Program-made: the position numbers and the translations under genes | NCBI RefSeq assembly: GCF_028583545.1 | Contig: NZ_CP087106.1 | Location: 930,001 to 994,000 of the forward strand | Direction of reading: 5' to 3' | From: Methylobacterium sp. NMS14P | Lineage (GTDB): Bacteria > Pseudomonadota > Alphaproteobacteria > Rhizobiales > Beijerinckiaceae | Length of the DNA: 64,000 bases | Notes under the pieces: model-generated | Databases searched by the model: none | What the model saw: only the letters and a program-made list of their open reading frames with translations | What the model was told of the DNA's origin: nothing | Shown here: positions 51,516 to 60,408 of the stretch, piece after piece | Position numbering within the stretch: the stretch's first letter is position 1 | Layout of the letters: every line of letters starts with the position of its first letter

Positions 51516-52160
51516 TCAACGTCCCGCTCCCTTTCCCGACGCATCCTTGCCGGACGCGTCCTTGCCCGCCGACGAATCGTCCGTCGGCGTGTCGGTGGTG
51601 CAGGAGACGGCCTGGACGGCGGCGTTGGCGGCGGGCCGCTGGCTCGGGAGACCGGCGATCACCCGCACCACCACGAAGCCGCGCGCGTCGGGCGCGACGA
51701 TGCGCACGTCGCGGCTCGGATCGTTCTCGTCGTCGTCGGCCAGCGCCTCGTCGTACTGGGCGCGGGTCAGGATCACGAGGTCGAGGGCCCCGCGAACCGC
51801 GGCCTGATCGGTCACCGCGTAGAAGGCCCCGCGGCGGGCATGCGCGGCGAGCGACAGGGACAGCGGCCCGGTGCGGGCCGAGACGCGCATGGGTCCGTCC
51901 GCGAGGTTGTAGGCGCAGACGCCCACAGCGACCGCCGGATCTGGGATCGGCAGCCACGCCTCGGGCGGGGAGGGGTCGTCACCGGTCGCGACCGCGTAGA
52001 TCGATTGCGGATGGTCCAGGTTCTCGCTGGTGCGGGCGCGCGAGACGGCGTCGGTCTCCGACAGGGCGGGGATCGCCAGGACCGCCGCGATGTGGACGAT
52101 CCCGGCGAGCACGAGGCCGATCAGCGTGGCGTAGACGAAGCGCAGGCTCACGGGGCGCAT
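51516..52160 (-). CDS. DUF1254-like membrane-anchored protein
   Basis: A 214-residue protein with an N-terminal membrane anchor (FVYATLIGLVLAGIVHIAAVLA) and a periplasmic domain ending in a Lys/Ser/Gly repeat tail (KDASGKDASGKGAGR). The pairing with a DUF1214 protein immediately upstream matches the DUF1214/DUF1254 gene pairs known in Rhizobiales. The start overlaps the end of the DUF1214 gene by 13 bp, showing close co-expression. Function is unknown. Confidence 0.78.
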   Translation of the reverse strand: MRPVSLRFVYATLIGLVLAGIVHIAAVLAIPALSETDAVSRARTSENLDHPQSIYAVATGDDPSPPEAWLPIPDPAVAVGVCAYNLADGPMRVSARTGPLSLSLAAHARRGAFYAVTDQAAVRGALDLVILTRAQYDEALADDDENDPSRDVRIVAPDARGFVVVRVIAGLPSQRPAANAAVQAVSCTTDTPTDDSSAGKDASGKDASGKGAGR

Positions 52161-52831
52161 CCCACCCGGGTGATGGCCGGCACGGAAGTCCGGTCGAGGG
52201 ACCCGACGCTGGCGGCGGCCGGCGTGTCGTACAGGCGCAGGGCGAGGCGGACCGGCCCGCTCGCCCGCGGGCTCGGGAGCCAGTTGCCCGGCTGGACATC
52301 CGGCGCGAGCGTGATGGTGAACCGCCCGTCGGCCGTGCGCAGCACCTCCGTGGAGGTGAAGCCCTCGCGCAGCGGCGCGCGGCCGGGTTCGCGCGGTCCG
52401 CGCCCGGCCACCGTGACGGTCCAGGCGCGGGCGGGCGGCGTCGCGCCGCCGATCTGGTACGTGCAGGTGGCGTCGAGCGCCTGCCCGGAATCGTCGACCG
52501 CCGCCGTCAGCAGCAGGCCCTCACCGACCGCCAGGGGGATCTCGCCGCGGCGCGCGTTGACGGCGCGGGTGTAGGGATCGGCATTCGCCGCGCCGGCGCG
52601 CGGCCACGCGGTCCAGGCGCCGACCTGAACGCCGCCGAACGGGTAGCCGCCGCTCGTGGCCCAGTCGGCGCTGGCGAGGCCGAGGACGGCGCCCAGCGCC
52701 AGGGTGTAGGCGGCGAGGCCGGCGACAGAACTCTTGCGCCAGAGACGCAGGACGAAGCGCACCGCGCCGCGGCGCGGGGCGCCGGCGAACGCGGAGGTCC
52801 GGCCGAACGCGTCGGGGATCGTGAGCTTCAT
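52148..52831 (-). CDS. DUF1214 domain protein
   Basis: A 227-residue protein with one N-terminal membrane segment (VAGLAAYTLALGAVLGLASA) and a C-terminal DUF1214 domain. Typical elements are NADPYTRAVNARRGEIPLAV, FTITLAPDVQPGNWLPSPRA and LALRLYDTPAAAS. Function is unknown. The ATG at 52831 lies 4 bp after the PBP1A stop, so it is in one operon with that gene and the DUF1254-like gene. Confidence 0.85.
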   Translation of the reverse strand: MKLTIPDAFGRTSAFAGAPRRGAVRFVLRLWRKSSVAGLAAYTLALGAVLGLASADWATSGGYPFGGVQVGAWTAWPRAGAANADPYTRAVNARRGEIPLAVGEGLLLTAAVDDSGQALDATCTYQIGGATPPARAWTVTVAGRGPREPGRAPLREGFTSTEVLRTADGRFTITLAPDVQPGNWLPSPRASGPVRLALRLYDTPAAASVGSLDRTSVPAITRVGCAP

Positions 52832-52835
52832 GCGC

Positions 52836-55235
52836 TCACCGCACCTCGGTGAAGCCGCCGACCGGGCGAGCGCCCTCGGCAACCTCGCGCAGCTGACCCG
52901 ACGGCGGCGCCGCCGCCCGGTCGCCCGGCTTCCGGCCGGTCTTCGGCGCGTCTCCGGCGCCGGCGGGCGCGTCCGCGGCCGAGCCGGGCGCGCGCTCGAC
53001 GGTGCGGAACAGGCCGTTCAGGCCGCTGATCACCTCGAAGGAGCGGCGCGAGAGCTTGCCGTAGGCGCTGGCATTGGGATCGGTCGGCGCGGTCGGGCCG
53101 CCGGAGGCCTGCTGCTGGGCGGCGCGCGGGCTCTCCTTCAGGCCGGGCAGGCCCTTGATCTCGATGCCCTGGTGGGCCGGCTCCATCACGTCGTGCCAGA
53201 GCTGGGCCGGGAGGGAGCCGCCGGTCAGCTTGTTGGTCGAGGTGTGGTCGTCGTTGCCGAACCAGACGGCGCCGACGTAATTGCCGGTGTAGCCGACGAA
53301 CCACGCGTCCCGGTAGGCGTTCGTCGTGCCGGACTTGCCGGCCACCTTCACGCCCTCGAGCTGCGCCCGCTTGCCGGTGCCCTCCTCGACCACCTTGTTG
53401 AGCATGAAGTTCATGTCCGCCACGACCTGGGGCGAGAGGACCCGCTCGGGCGCCTCGTCGGCGTGGCGGTAGATCACCTCGCCGGACGAGTTCTTCACCT
53501 CGATGGCCGCGTAGGGCTTGGCGCGGAAGCCGCCGTTGGCGAACACCGCGTAGCCCGCCGCCTGGTCGATGACCGTCACCTCGTCCGAGCCGATCGGCAT
53601 CGAGACCGTGTCGATCAGGTTCGAGGTGATGCCCATCTTGTGGGCGAGTTCCGTGATCTTCGCGCGGCCCGCCTTGGCGGCCTTGGCCTCGTGGGAGATC
53701 CCCATCGCCTTGCCCAGCGCGATCGAGATCTTGATCGGGATCGTGTTGATCGACTTCGCCACCGCGAGCCACATCGGCACCCGGCCGGCATAGGAGCGGC
53801 CGTAATTCTGCGGGCACCAGTTGCCGATGCAGACGGGGCTGTCGACCACCGTCGTGTCGGGCTTGAACAGCCCGGAGGCGAGCGCGGCCGAGTAGACGTA
53901 GGGCTTGAACGAGGATCCGGGCTGCCGCAGCGCGTCGGTGGCGCGGTTGAACTGGCTCTCGCCGTAATCGGCGCCGCCCACCATGGCGCGCAGCGCCCCG
54001 TCGGGATCGAGGATCACCATGGCGGCCTCGTCCACGTCGTAGGCGTCGCCGGATTTGCGCAGGATGTCGGCCACCGCCTCGTCGGCCCGCTTCTGGATCG
54101 CGAGGTCCAGCGGCGTCTTCACGGTCAGCACGCGGTCGTTGCGCAGCTTGCCCGCGTCGGCCATCGCCTTGATCTCGCCGAAGGCCCAGTCGAGGTAGTA
54201 GTCGGCGGTGATGTCGCGAGTGCGGGTCACCGGCGTCGCCGGGTTGCGGAGCGCCGTCTGGATCTGGCCCTCGGTGACGAAGCCCGCCTCCACCATGTTG
54301 TGGAGCACGTCCGCCGCCCGCGCGCGCGCCGCCGGCAGGTTGACGTGCGGGGCGTACTTGGTCGGCGCCTTGAACAGGCCCGCCAGCATGGCGGCCTCGG
54401 CGAGGCTGATGTCCTTGAGCGGCTTGCCGAAATAGTAATCCGCCGCCGCCACCGCGCCGAAGGTTCCGCCGCCCATGTAGGCGCGGTCGAGGTAGAGCTT
54501 CAGGATCTCGTTCTTGGTGAGATGGCTCTCGAGCCACAGGGCCAGGAACGCCTCGTTGACCTTCCGCTCCAGGGAGCGCTCGTTCGTCAGGAACAGGTTC
54601 TTGGCGAGCTGCTGGGTGATCGAGGACCCGCCCTGCGTGCCGCTGCCGCCGCGGGAGTTGTTCACCAGCGCCCGCAGCGTGCCGATCGGGTCGATGCCCC
54701 AGTGCTCGTAGAAGCGCCGGTCCTCCGTGGAGACCAGCGCCTTGATCATGATGTCGGGGAAGTCGTCGAGCTTCAGCGAGTCGTCGTGCTTGATGCCGCG
54801 GCGTCCGACCTCGGTGCCGTAGCGGTCGAGGAAGGTGACGGCGAGGTCCTGCTGCTTCAGCCAGTTCTCGCTGGTGAGCTGGAAGGCGGGCTGCGCCAGG
54901 GCGAGCATCAGGATAGCGCCGCCGGTCCCGATGGTGACGCCCTCGCTCGTCAGGTCGAGGGCGGCGCGCTTCCAGCCGCGCACCGCGAAGCGGCCCATGA
55001 CGCGCTGGAAGCGCTCGTAGGCCTGACCGGTCGACTGGCCGCCGTCGTACAGGCTCGCGTTGACCCAGGCGTCGAAGGCGAGGGCGGCGCGTTCGAGGCG
55101 GACCTTGATCTCGGTGAACGTCGGCAGGCGCACGATGTCGAACCCGGCTTGTCGAGCGCCTCTGCGGCGGATCCTGGCGGCGGATGGTCGGGCGCCCGCG
55201 CCGCGGACACGAACCCTGCGCCGGCGCCACCGCAC
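52836..55235 (-). CDS. Penicillin-binding protein 1A (bifunctional transglycosylase/transpeptidase)
   Basis: A 799-residue class A PBP that polymerises and cross-links peptidoglycan. The short basic cytosolic N-terminus is followed by a membrane anchor (TIGTGGAILMLALAQPAFQL), a GT51 domain with ALVSTEDRRFYEHWGIDPIG, and the transpeptidase with SxxK in RQPGSSFKPYVYSAAL, SxN in AKSINTIP and KSGT in VAGKSGTTNAYRDAWFVGY. The C-terminal 100 residues are Pro/Ala-rich. GTG at 55235 is the upstream start used; a shorter N-terminus is possible. It leads the DUF1214/DUF1254 operon. Confidence 0.93.
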   Translation of the reverse strand: MRWRRRRVRVRGAGARPSAARIRRRGARQAGFDIVRLPTFTEIKVRLERAALAFDAWVNASLYDGGQSTGQAYERFQRVMGRFAVRGWKRAALDLTSEGVTIGTGGAILMLALAQPAFQLTSENWLKQQDLAVTFLDRYGTEVGRRGIKHDDSLKLDDFPDIMIKALVSTEDRRFYEHWGIDPIGTLRALVNNSRGGSGTQGGSSITQQLAKNLFLTNERSLERKVNEAFLALWLESHLTKNEILKLYLDRAYMGGGTFGAVAAADYYFGKPLKDISLAEAAMLAGLFKAPTKYAPHVNLPAARARAADVLHNMVEAGFVTEGQIQTALRNPATPVTRTRDITADYYLDWAFGEIKAMADAGKLRNDRVLTVKTPLDLAIQKRADEAVADILRKSGDAYDVDEAAMVILDPDGALRAMVGGADYGESQFNRATDALRQPGSSFKPYVYSAALASGLFKPDTTVVDSPVCIGNWCPQNYGRSYAGRVPMWLAVAKSINTIPIKISIALGKAMGISHEAKAAKAGRAKITELAHKMGITSNLIDTVSMPIGSDEVTVIDQAAGYAVFANGGFRAKPYAAIEVKNSSGEVIYRHADEAPERVLSPQVVADMNFMLNKVVEEGTGKRAQLEGVKVAGKSGTTNAYRDAWFVGYTGNYVGAVWFGNDDHTSTNKLTGGSLPAQLWHDVMEPAHQGIEIKGLPGLKESPRAAQQQASGGPTAPTDPNASAYGKLSRRSFEVISGLNGLFRTVERAPGSAADAPAGAGDAPKTGRKPGDRAAAPPSGQLREVAEGARPVGGFTEVR

Positions 55236-55426
55236 GGCATCCGACGTCCATAGCAGGATCCGGAACCGGCGGCGAGGCTCTGCGCAGTCTCGCGATCCGC
55301 CGCGGACGAGCTTGGGCGTAACGCGCGGAGGCGCGATCCGGTCGCACGGAGGCCGTCGGCGGCCACGCTTGCAGCGGTGCCCCGGCTCGGGCAGAGAGGC
55401 GGCTTCCCATCCGAGAGACTTTTCCG

Positions 55427-55918
55427 ATGCCCAAGCCCGAGGCGCCGCGCCGCGGGGCGGTCGAGCCGTTCTGGCGGACCAAGACGCTCGAAGCCATGAC
55501 CCCGTCCGAGTGGGAGAGCCTGTGCGACGGCTGCGGCCGGTGCTGCCTGATGAAACTCGAGGACGAGGATACCGGCGAGGTCCACCACACCGATATCGGC
55601 TGCACCCTGCTCGACGGCCTGACTTGCCGGTGCCGCGACTACGCCCGGCGACAGAAGCGCGTGCCCGACTGCGTGCGCCTGACGCCGGACGCCGTGCGGT
55701 CGATCGCGTGGCTGCCGCCGACCTGCGCGTACCGGCTCGTGCGCGACGGGCAGCCGCTCTACCCGTGGCACCCCCTGGTCTCCGGCCGGGCCGCGAGCGT
55801 GCACGAGGCGGGCATCTCGGTCCGCGGCCGGCTCAGCGGCAATGAGGAGGAATTCTCGGAGGACGAGTTGCCGGACCGGATCGTGGACTGGCCGGGCCTC
55901 GATCCCGGCGCGGTGTGA
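55427..55918 (+). CDS. YcgN family cysteine-cluster protein (UPF0260)
   Basis: A 163-residue protein. The cluster motif [20 protein letters not shown] is followed by [20 protein letters not shown] and [13 protein letters not shown], and C-terminal [20 protein letters not shown]. This is the conserved YcgN/UPF0260 pattern of metal-chelating cysteines. Function is unknown. It is divergent from PBP1A with a 191-bp gap. Confidence 0.92.
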   Translation: MPKPEAPRRGAVEPFWRTKTLEAMTPSEWESLCDGCGRCCLMKLEDEDTGEVHHTDIGCTLLDGLTCRCRDYARRQKRVPDCVRLTPDAVRSIAWLPPTCAYRLVRDGQPLYPWHPLVSGRAASVHEAGISVRGRLSGNEEEFSEDELPDRIVDWPGLDPGAV

Positions 55919-56233
55919 AGCGACCGCACCGGAAGCCCCCGACCCGCTCGGCCGACTGGACGAGACCCTCGCCTCGACCCGTACGCCCTAGAGCTGTTCC
56001 CGATCGTGCTGCAAGGACTTGGAAGGACGACGACTCCGGTCGAGACAGCCGCGCCACGCCCCCTCTCCCGTGCGTGAGAGGGCTGGGGTGAGGGATCAGG
56101 TCCTTCCGGCTAGGGCGCACCCCTCACCCGGCTTTCTGCGAAAGCAGACCTCTCCCGCACGGGAGAGGGGACCTGCGCCATGTGCGCCACGGGCTTGGCA
56201 ATCGCCACCGTCCCAATCCGGTCGGGAACGACG
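55919..56233. other. Intergenic region dominated by a palindromic repeat
   Basis: This 315-bp gap separates YcgN and NrsF, which converge. It holds the large palindrome at 56060-56170 and nothing else I can identify. No open frame here looks coding. Confidence 0.5.
56060..56170. repeat. Nested palindromic intergenic repeat
   Basis: The outer arms CCCCTCTCCCGTGCG (56060-56074) and CGCACGGGAGAGGGG (56156-56170) are perfectly complementary over 15 bp. Inside, GGGTGAGGG (56086-56094) pairs with CCCTCACCC (56121-56129). This is a common kind of dispersed repeat in GC-rich Rhizobiales. It may work as a bidirectional terminator between YcgN and NrsF. Confidence 0.75.
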
Positions 56234-56923
56234 CTAGCCGGCCCCGGCGTGCCGGCCGAGCAGCCGGCCGCCGGCCAACCCGTTCGCCGCGATGACGATG
56301 GCGACCGCCGCCGCGTGGAACAGCAGGTCCGTGGCGGTGGCGTCGTGCGGGTGAACCGGCATCAGCAGCGCCGCCGCCGCCGCGGCCACAGCCAGCCCCC
56401 CGAGGGCGGCCGTGAGGTTTGGCCGCAGCGGACAGGCGCGCCGCAGCATCACGACGATCAGCAGGGACAGCGGCACCGAGACGCAGATCAGGAAGCTGAA
56501 GCAGCCCGTGATCGCGTGCTCGCCGGGCATGTCGACCCCGGGCGCGATCCAGTCGCGTAGGCAGCCCAGCCCGCTCGCGCCGACCCACAGGGCGAGGGGC
56601 GGCAGCGGCAGCAGCCCCCAGCGGCCGGACCGTCCCGGCACGCTCGTGGCGAAGGCCGCGTAGGCGGCCGTGATCGCCGTCAGCACGGCGCCGACCGCCG
56701 CCAGGGCCAGATCCGGCACATGCATGCGCAGCATGAAGCCGCCGGTCCCGATCCAGCCCGCGAGGACGACGCCGACCACCAGCGTCGCGCCGAGCCAGAG
56801 GGCCGCGCGGGCCTCCGGGGCCGGCAGCGGCCGCACGGGTTCGAGGCCGCCCGCGAGCTCCTCGACGAGCCGCTCGTGGCGGGACAGGTCGCCGCCGGTC
56901 CCGTTGCTCCCCTCTCCGGGCAT
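56234..56923 (-). CDS. NrsF family (DUF1109) anti-sigma factor
   Basis: A 229-residue inner-membrane protein with about six hydrophobic segments. It matches the NrsF/DUF1109 family that binds and inhibits the paired SigF-type sigma factor. Cysteines at about 121, 141, 147 and 164 (GLGCLRDW, TGCFSFLICVSV, RRACPLRP) lie near membrane segments; conserved cysteines are needed for sensing in Caulobacter NrsF. The ATG overlaps the sigma gene stop by one base (TGATG), so the two are translationally coupled. Confidence 0.88.
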   Translation of the reverse strand: MPGEGSNGTGGDLSRHERLVEELAGGLEPVRPLPAPEARAALWLGATLVVGVVLAGWIGTGGFMLRMHVPDLALAAVGAVLTAITAAYAAFATSVPGRSGRWGLLPLPPLALWVGASGLGCLRDWIAPGVDMPGEHAITGCFSFLICVSVPLSLLIVVMLRRACPLRPNLTAALGGLAVAAAAAALLMPVHPHDATATDLLFHAAAVAIVIAANGLAGGRLLGRHAGAG

Positions 56924-57480
56924 CACTCCCGCTCCTGCGTCAGGCTGGCTCGGAGCGCCTTCAGCGCCCGGTGCAGGTTCACCTTGAGGGCCCCCTTGCT
57001 GCGGCCGGTGAGGGCCGCGGTCTCGTCGAGCGACAGCTCGCGCAGGCCCAGGTGCTCCACCGCCTGCCGCTGGCCGTCGGGCAGGGCCGCCACCGCCCTG
57101 GCCAGGGCGGCGGCCCGGTCCCGCGCCTCCAGCCCGTGGCCGGGGGCCGGCCCCGGATCGACCTCCGCCTCGTAGGCCAGCGGGTCGTTGACCTCCCGCG
57201 GGCGCCGCCCGGCGCGGCGCAGCCGGTCGATCGCCCGCCGCTGGGTGATGGCGCGCAGCCAGGGCAGGAACGGCCGGGCGGGATCGTAGCTCGCCCGGGC
57301 CCGGTGGACGGTCATCAGCGCGTCCTGCACCACGTCGTCCACCGCCTCGCCGCGCGCGCCCTGCGCCCGCGCGATCGCCGAGACCACGGGCAGACAGGCC
57401 TTCAGCAACGCGCGATAGGCGGCCGCGTCGCCGCCCTGGGCCGCCGCCATCAGGGTCGCCAGTTCCTGTTCGAGCGCCAT
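56923..57480 (-). CDS. ECF sigma factor (SigF-type, NrsF-regulated)
   Basis: A 185-residue sigma-70 family factor of the extracytoplasmic-function type. Region 2 includes DDVVQDALMTVHRARASYDP with FLPWLRAITQRRAIDRLRR, and region 4 is ALPDGQRQAVEHLGLRELSL followed by DETAALTGRSKGALKVNLHRAL. It matches the SigF-like group next to NrsF. The ATG at 57480 (GGAG five bases upstream) is chosen over upstream codons. The cognate promoter is not obvious here. Confidence 0.92.
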   Translation of the reverse strand: MALEQELATLMAAAQGGDAAAYRALLKACLPVVSAIARAQGARGEAVDDVVQDALMTVHRARASYDPARPFLPWLRAITQRRAIDRLRRAGRRPREVNDPLAYEAEVDPGPAPGHGLEARDRAAALARAVAALPDGQRQAVEHLGLRELSLDETAALTGRSKGALKVNLHRALKALRASLTQERE

Positions 57481-57590
57481 CCGGGCTCCGCCGTCGTTCC
57501 GTCCCCCGGCACGCGGCCTGTCTACCCCACGGTCCGATCCCGACGCCAGCACCCAGCCGCGCGCGGGCATCCCGCCCGGGACGGCGAGGA

Positions 57591-58334
57591 TCATCGCACG
57601 GCCTCCCGGACCGCCCCGGCTGAGGCCGGGGCGACGCGCGCGGCGCCGAGGATGCGCCCGTCATCGGACTGGAGCAGCAGAGCGGCCGCCTCGCCCTCGG
57701 GACGCGTCGACGCGAAGGTCGCGGCGGAGCCGGACCACCGCCCGAGGTCGCGCACCGACCGGACGATGTTGGCCTGCTCGATGGTGCGGCCGGCATTCTC
57801 GCCGCGCAGCACGCGGGTGGTGTGGCTCGGATCGTACCCGACCAGCAGGACGCGGCCCGCGGAGCCGCCGGTCCCAGCCCCTTCCCCGATCTGCGCGACG
57901 ACCTGCTCGCCGTCGCGGGCCAGCGTCACGGGGATGCCGGGCCCGGCCTGCCGGGCGCGGGCGATCGCGGCGCGCAGGCCGGCCTCGTCGGAACCGACCA
58001 GCCCGACCTGCCCGTCGATCACCGCCTGCGGCGTGTAGGTGGGTCCGCCGAGGCGGGCCGCGTAGGCCTCCTGGCGCGCGGTGGCTGCCGGAAGCGCGTA
58101 GGGATCGCGCCAGTCGAGGTGGTTCCAGTAGGTCACGTGGAACGCGAGCGGCAGGACGTCACCCCGCGTCCCCGCCGGCTCGTGGGCGAGGCGGCCGATC
58201 AGCGCCTCCGCGGGCGGGCACGACGAGCAGCTCTGCGAGGTGAACAGCTCCACGACGATGGGGCGCTCCGCCGCGTGGGCCGGATAGAGGCCGCCGCACA
58301 GGAGGGCGGCGGCGATCAAGAGGGCAGGGCGCAT
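57591..58334 (-). CDS. DUF1223 exported thioredoxin-like protein
   Basis: A 247-residue secreted protein of the DUF1223 family. The signal peptide is LLIAAALLCGGLYPAHA. The thioredoxin-like active site is SQSCSSCPPAEAL, and FHVTYWNHLDWRDPYA and PTYTPQAVIDGQ are typical. Function is probably redox-related in the periplasm. It precedes the sigma/NrsF pair by 110 bp on the same strand, and DUF1223 proteins often appear in SigF-NrsF neighbourhoods. Confidence 0.88.
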   Translation of the reverse strand: MRPALLIAAALLCGGLYPAHAAERPIVVELFTSQSCSSCPPAEALIGRLAHEPAGTRGDVLPLAFHVTYWNHLDWRDPYALPAATARQEAYAARLGGPTYTPQAVIDGQVGLVGSDEAGLRAAIARARQAGPGIPVTLARDGEQVVAQIGEGAGTGGSAGRVLLVGYDPSHTTRVLRGENAGRTIEQANIVRSVRDLGRWSGSAATFASTRPEGEAAALLLQSDDGRILGAARVAPASAGAVREAVR

Positions 58335-58404
58335 GGCCGGAACTCCCGCACGCCGGCGGTTCGGACCCGGCGTACCGGCTCCTTCGGCGGCGGCGCGGCG
58401 GCGG

Positions 58405-59193
58405 TTACACCGGCGGCGCGAGCTCGAAGGCGTCGACGTCGCGCAGCAGGGCGACGAAGGCCTGGGCGCCGTGGTCGAGGGCGGCGCGGCCGGCCTCGGC
58501 GGTGCCGAGCCGGGCATCGCCCATGGCGCCCGACGCCTGGAGGTCGCCGGCCTTCCACGCGAAGGCGGCGGGACGGCCGGCGCGCAGGTGGGTGAACGCG
58601 CGGATCATCGACAGCGTGCGCGGCGGGAAATCCGCGACCCGGTCGGTCCGGACGAGGTCCGGCCGCAGGGCCAGCATCAGCGCCGTCTCGATGCCGCCGG
58701 CATGGATGCCGTGGGCGATCTCGTCCGCCGGAAACAGCCCTTCGGGATAGCCGAGCCGAGCCCAGGACGTCGTGACCGCGACCATGCCGAACCGGGCGCG
58801 CAGCTCGCCCGCCACGAGATCGATGAGCGCGGTGTTGCCGCCGTGGCTGGTGACGATCACCAGCTTGCGGCAGCCGGCGCGGTGGACGGCTGCGCCGATC
58901 CCCGTCCAGGCGGCCAGCGCCGTCCCGGTCTCCAGGGAGAGCGTGCCGGGAAACGCGTCGTGCTCGTCGGACTTGCCCACCGGCTGGACCGGCAGCAGCA
59001 GCACGTCGAGATCCGCCGGCACGCCGTCGCGCACCCGGGCGAGGTAGCCCTCAGCAATGAGGGTGTCGGTAGCGAGTGGCAGGTGGGGACCGTGCTGCTC
59101 GGTGGCGGCCACCGGCAGAACCGCGATCGCGCGGCCCATGTCGCGTCGGGCCAAATCTTCGGTGGTCAGCTCGGACCAGAACTGCGCCGTCAT
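58405..59193 (-). CDS. Creatininase family amidohydrolase
   Basis: A 262-residue metal-dependent amidohydrolase. Metal ligands are in ATEQHGPHLPLATD (Glu32, His34, Asp43), VTSHGGNTALID and the Glu in HAGGIETALML. The family includes creatininase, MftE peptidase and FAPy deformylase, so substrate is uncertain. It is 70 bp upstream of DUF1223 on the same strand. Confidence 0.9.
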   Translation of the reverse strand: MTAQFWSELTTEDLARRDMGRAIAVLPVAATEQHGPHLPLATDTLIAEGYLARVRDGVPADLDVLLLPVQPVGKSDEHDAFPGTLSLETGTALAAWTGIGAAVHRAGCRKLVIVTSHGGNTALIDLVAGELRARFGMVAVTTSWARLGYPEGLFPADEIAHGIHAGGIETALMLALRPDLVRTDRVADFPPRTLSMIRAFTHLRAGRPAAFAWKAGDLQASGAMGDARLGTAEAGRAALDHGAQAFVALLRDVDAFELAPPV

Positions 59194-59327
59194 CCCTGCC
59201 GCGACCTCCGTCCGCCCCGCATCGCGTCGAGTCCGGAAGGCGATCTAGCCGGTCGGCCGCGACCAAGTCGACCGTCGCCAAGTCGACCGCCGCTCCGGCG
59301 TTCGATCCTGCGCCGGCCCGGATCGCG

Positions 59328-59861
59328 TCAGGCGAACAGCGCGTCGATGTCGTCCTGGGAGGGCATGGCCTCCACGGCCTGCGGGCCGTTCAGCATGAGA
59401 TCCTCGGCCCGGGTCCGCCGGGCGCGCTCGGCGGGATCCATGGAGGCCGCGTCGCGGGCCTTCACGGCGCCGACGAAGCGGGCGAGGCGCTGCTCGAACA
59501 GGCGCAGCGATTCGACCACCTTGGCGATCCGCTGGCCGGTGATGTCCTGGAACGCGCAGGCCTCGAAGATCGTGTTGATGCGCTCCTCGACCGCGTCGCG
59601 ATAGCCCGGCCCGTCGGGCAGGCCGAGCATCGCCTCGGCGGCCTCCATGATCGTGTTGGTGGCGCCGGCCGTCGCCTCCACGACGCTGCCGAGCTCCTCG
59701 TGCGCCATGGGAATCCGGTCCCGGCTCATCTCGTTCGCGCGCAGCGCCCCGATCTCCTCGCGGAGATGGGCGATGTAATCCGCGATCTCGATCAGCTCGG
59801 AGATCACGGTCTGCGGCTCCCGAAGCCGCAGATCGGGCTGCCGTGCGGCGGCTGACGACAT
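59328..59861 (-). CDS. cheZ: Chemotaxis protein phosphatase CheZ
   Basis: A 177-residue CheZ-like phosphatase that dephosphorylates CheY-P. The catalytic motif is DITGQ in EACAFQDITGQRIAKVVES (Asp106, Gln110). The C-terminal QDDIDALFA is the CheY-binding tail typical of CheZ. It is short compared with E. coli CheZ (214 residues), as usual in alphaproteobacteria. It lies 110 bp downstream of cheY on the same strand. Confidence 0.93.
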   Translation of the reverse strand: MSSAAARQPDLRLREPQTVISELIEIADYIAHLREEIGALRANEMSRDRIPMAHEELGSVVEATAGATNTIMEAAEAMLGLPDGPGYRDAVEERINTIFEACAFQDITGQRIAKVVESLRLFEQRLARFVGAVKARDAASMDPAERARRTRAEDLMLNGPQAVEAMPSQDDIDALFA

Positions 59862-59971
59862 GCTCTCCTCCTCGGATCTGTGGCCGTCCTGGCCGGCCAC
59901 GCCACGTCTCGGCGTCGGGCGGCGCGGGTGCGATCCGTCCGGACGCGCGGTGGTCGAAGACGGGAGGCCGG

Positions 59972-60355
59972 TCAGCTGCCGCAGACCGCCTCGATCTTCG
60001 ACTTCAGCGTGGCCGCGTTGAAGGGCTTGACGATGTAGTTGTTCACGCCGGCCTTCTTGGCCGCGATCACGTTCTCGGTCTTCGATTCGGCCGTCACCAT
60101 GATGAACGGCGTCGTGCGAAGATTTTCGTCGGCCCGCACGTGACGGAGCAGCTCGTAGCCGGTCATCGGCTCCATGTTCCAGTCGGAGATGACCAGCCCG
60201 TACTTGCGACCCTTCAGTCGCGCGAGCGCCTCGGTCCCGTCGGAAGCGTCGTCGACCTCTTCGAAGCCGAGCTGCTTCAGTAGATTGCGAATAATGCGGA
60301 CCATCGTCTGGTAATCGTCGACAACGAGGATCGGCATGCTCAGGTCGAGAGCCAT
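59972..60355 (-). CDS. cheY: Chemotaxis response regulator CheY
   Basis: A 127-residue single-domain response regulator. The acidic pocket is Asp13/Asp14, the phospho-acceptor is Asp58 in VISDWNMEPMTG, with Thr88 and Lys110 in the expected switch positions. High similarity to classical CheY, with the WNMEPMTG loop, shows that this is the flagellar-motor regulator. A CtrA-like site lies at 60409-60423, 54 bp upstream of the start. Confidence 0.93.
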   Translation of the reverse strand: MALDLSMPILVVDDYQTMVRIIRNLLKQLGFEEVDDASDGTEALARLKGRKYGLVISDWNMEPMTGYELLRHVRADENLRTTPFIMVTAESKTENVIAAKKAGVNNYIVKPFNAATLKSKIEAVCGS

Positions 60356-60408
60356 CGAACAACTGCTCCGTATTGCCCGGCGGGAAGCCGCGGCGGCTCC
60401 CGGATAGA

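Noticed and set aside
56060..56170. CRISPR-like repeat
   Set aside because: It is one nested palindrome, without regularly spaced direct repeats or cas genes.
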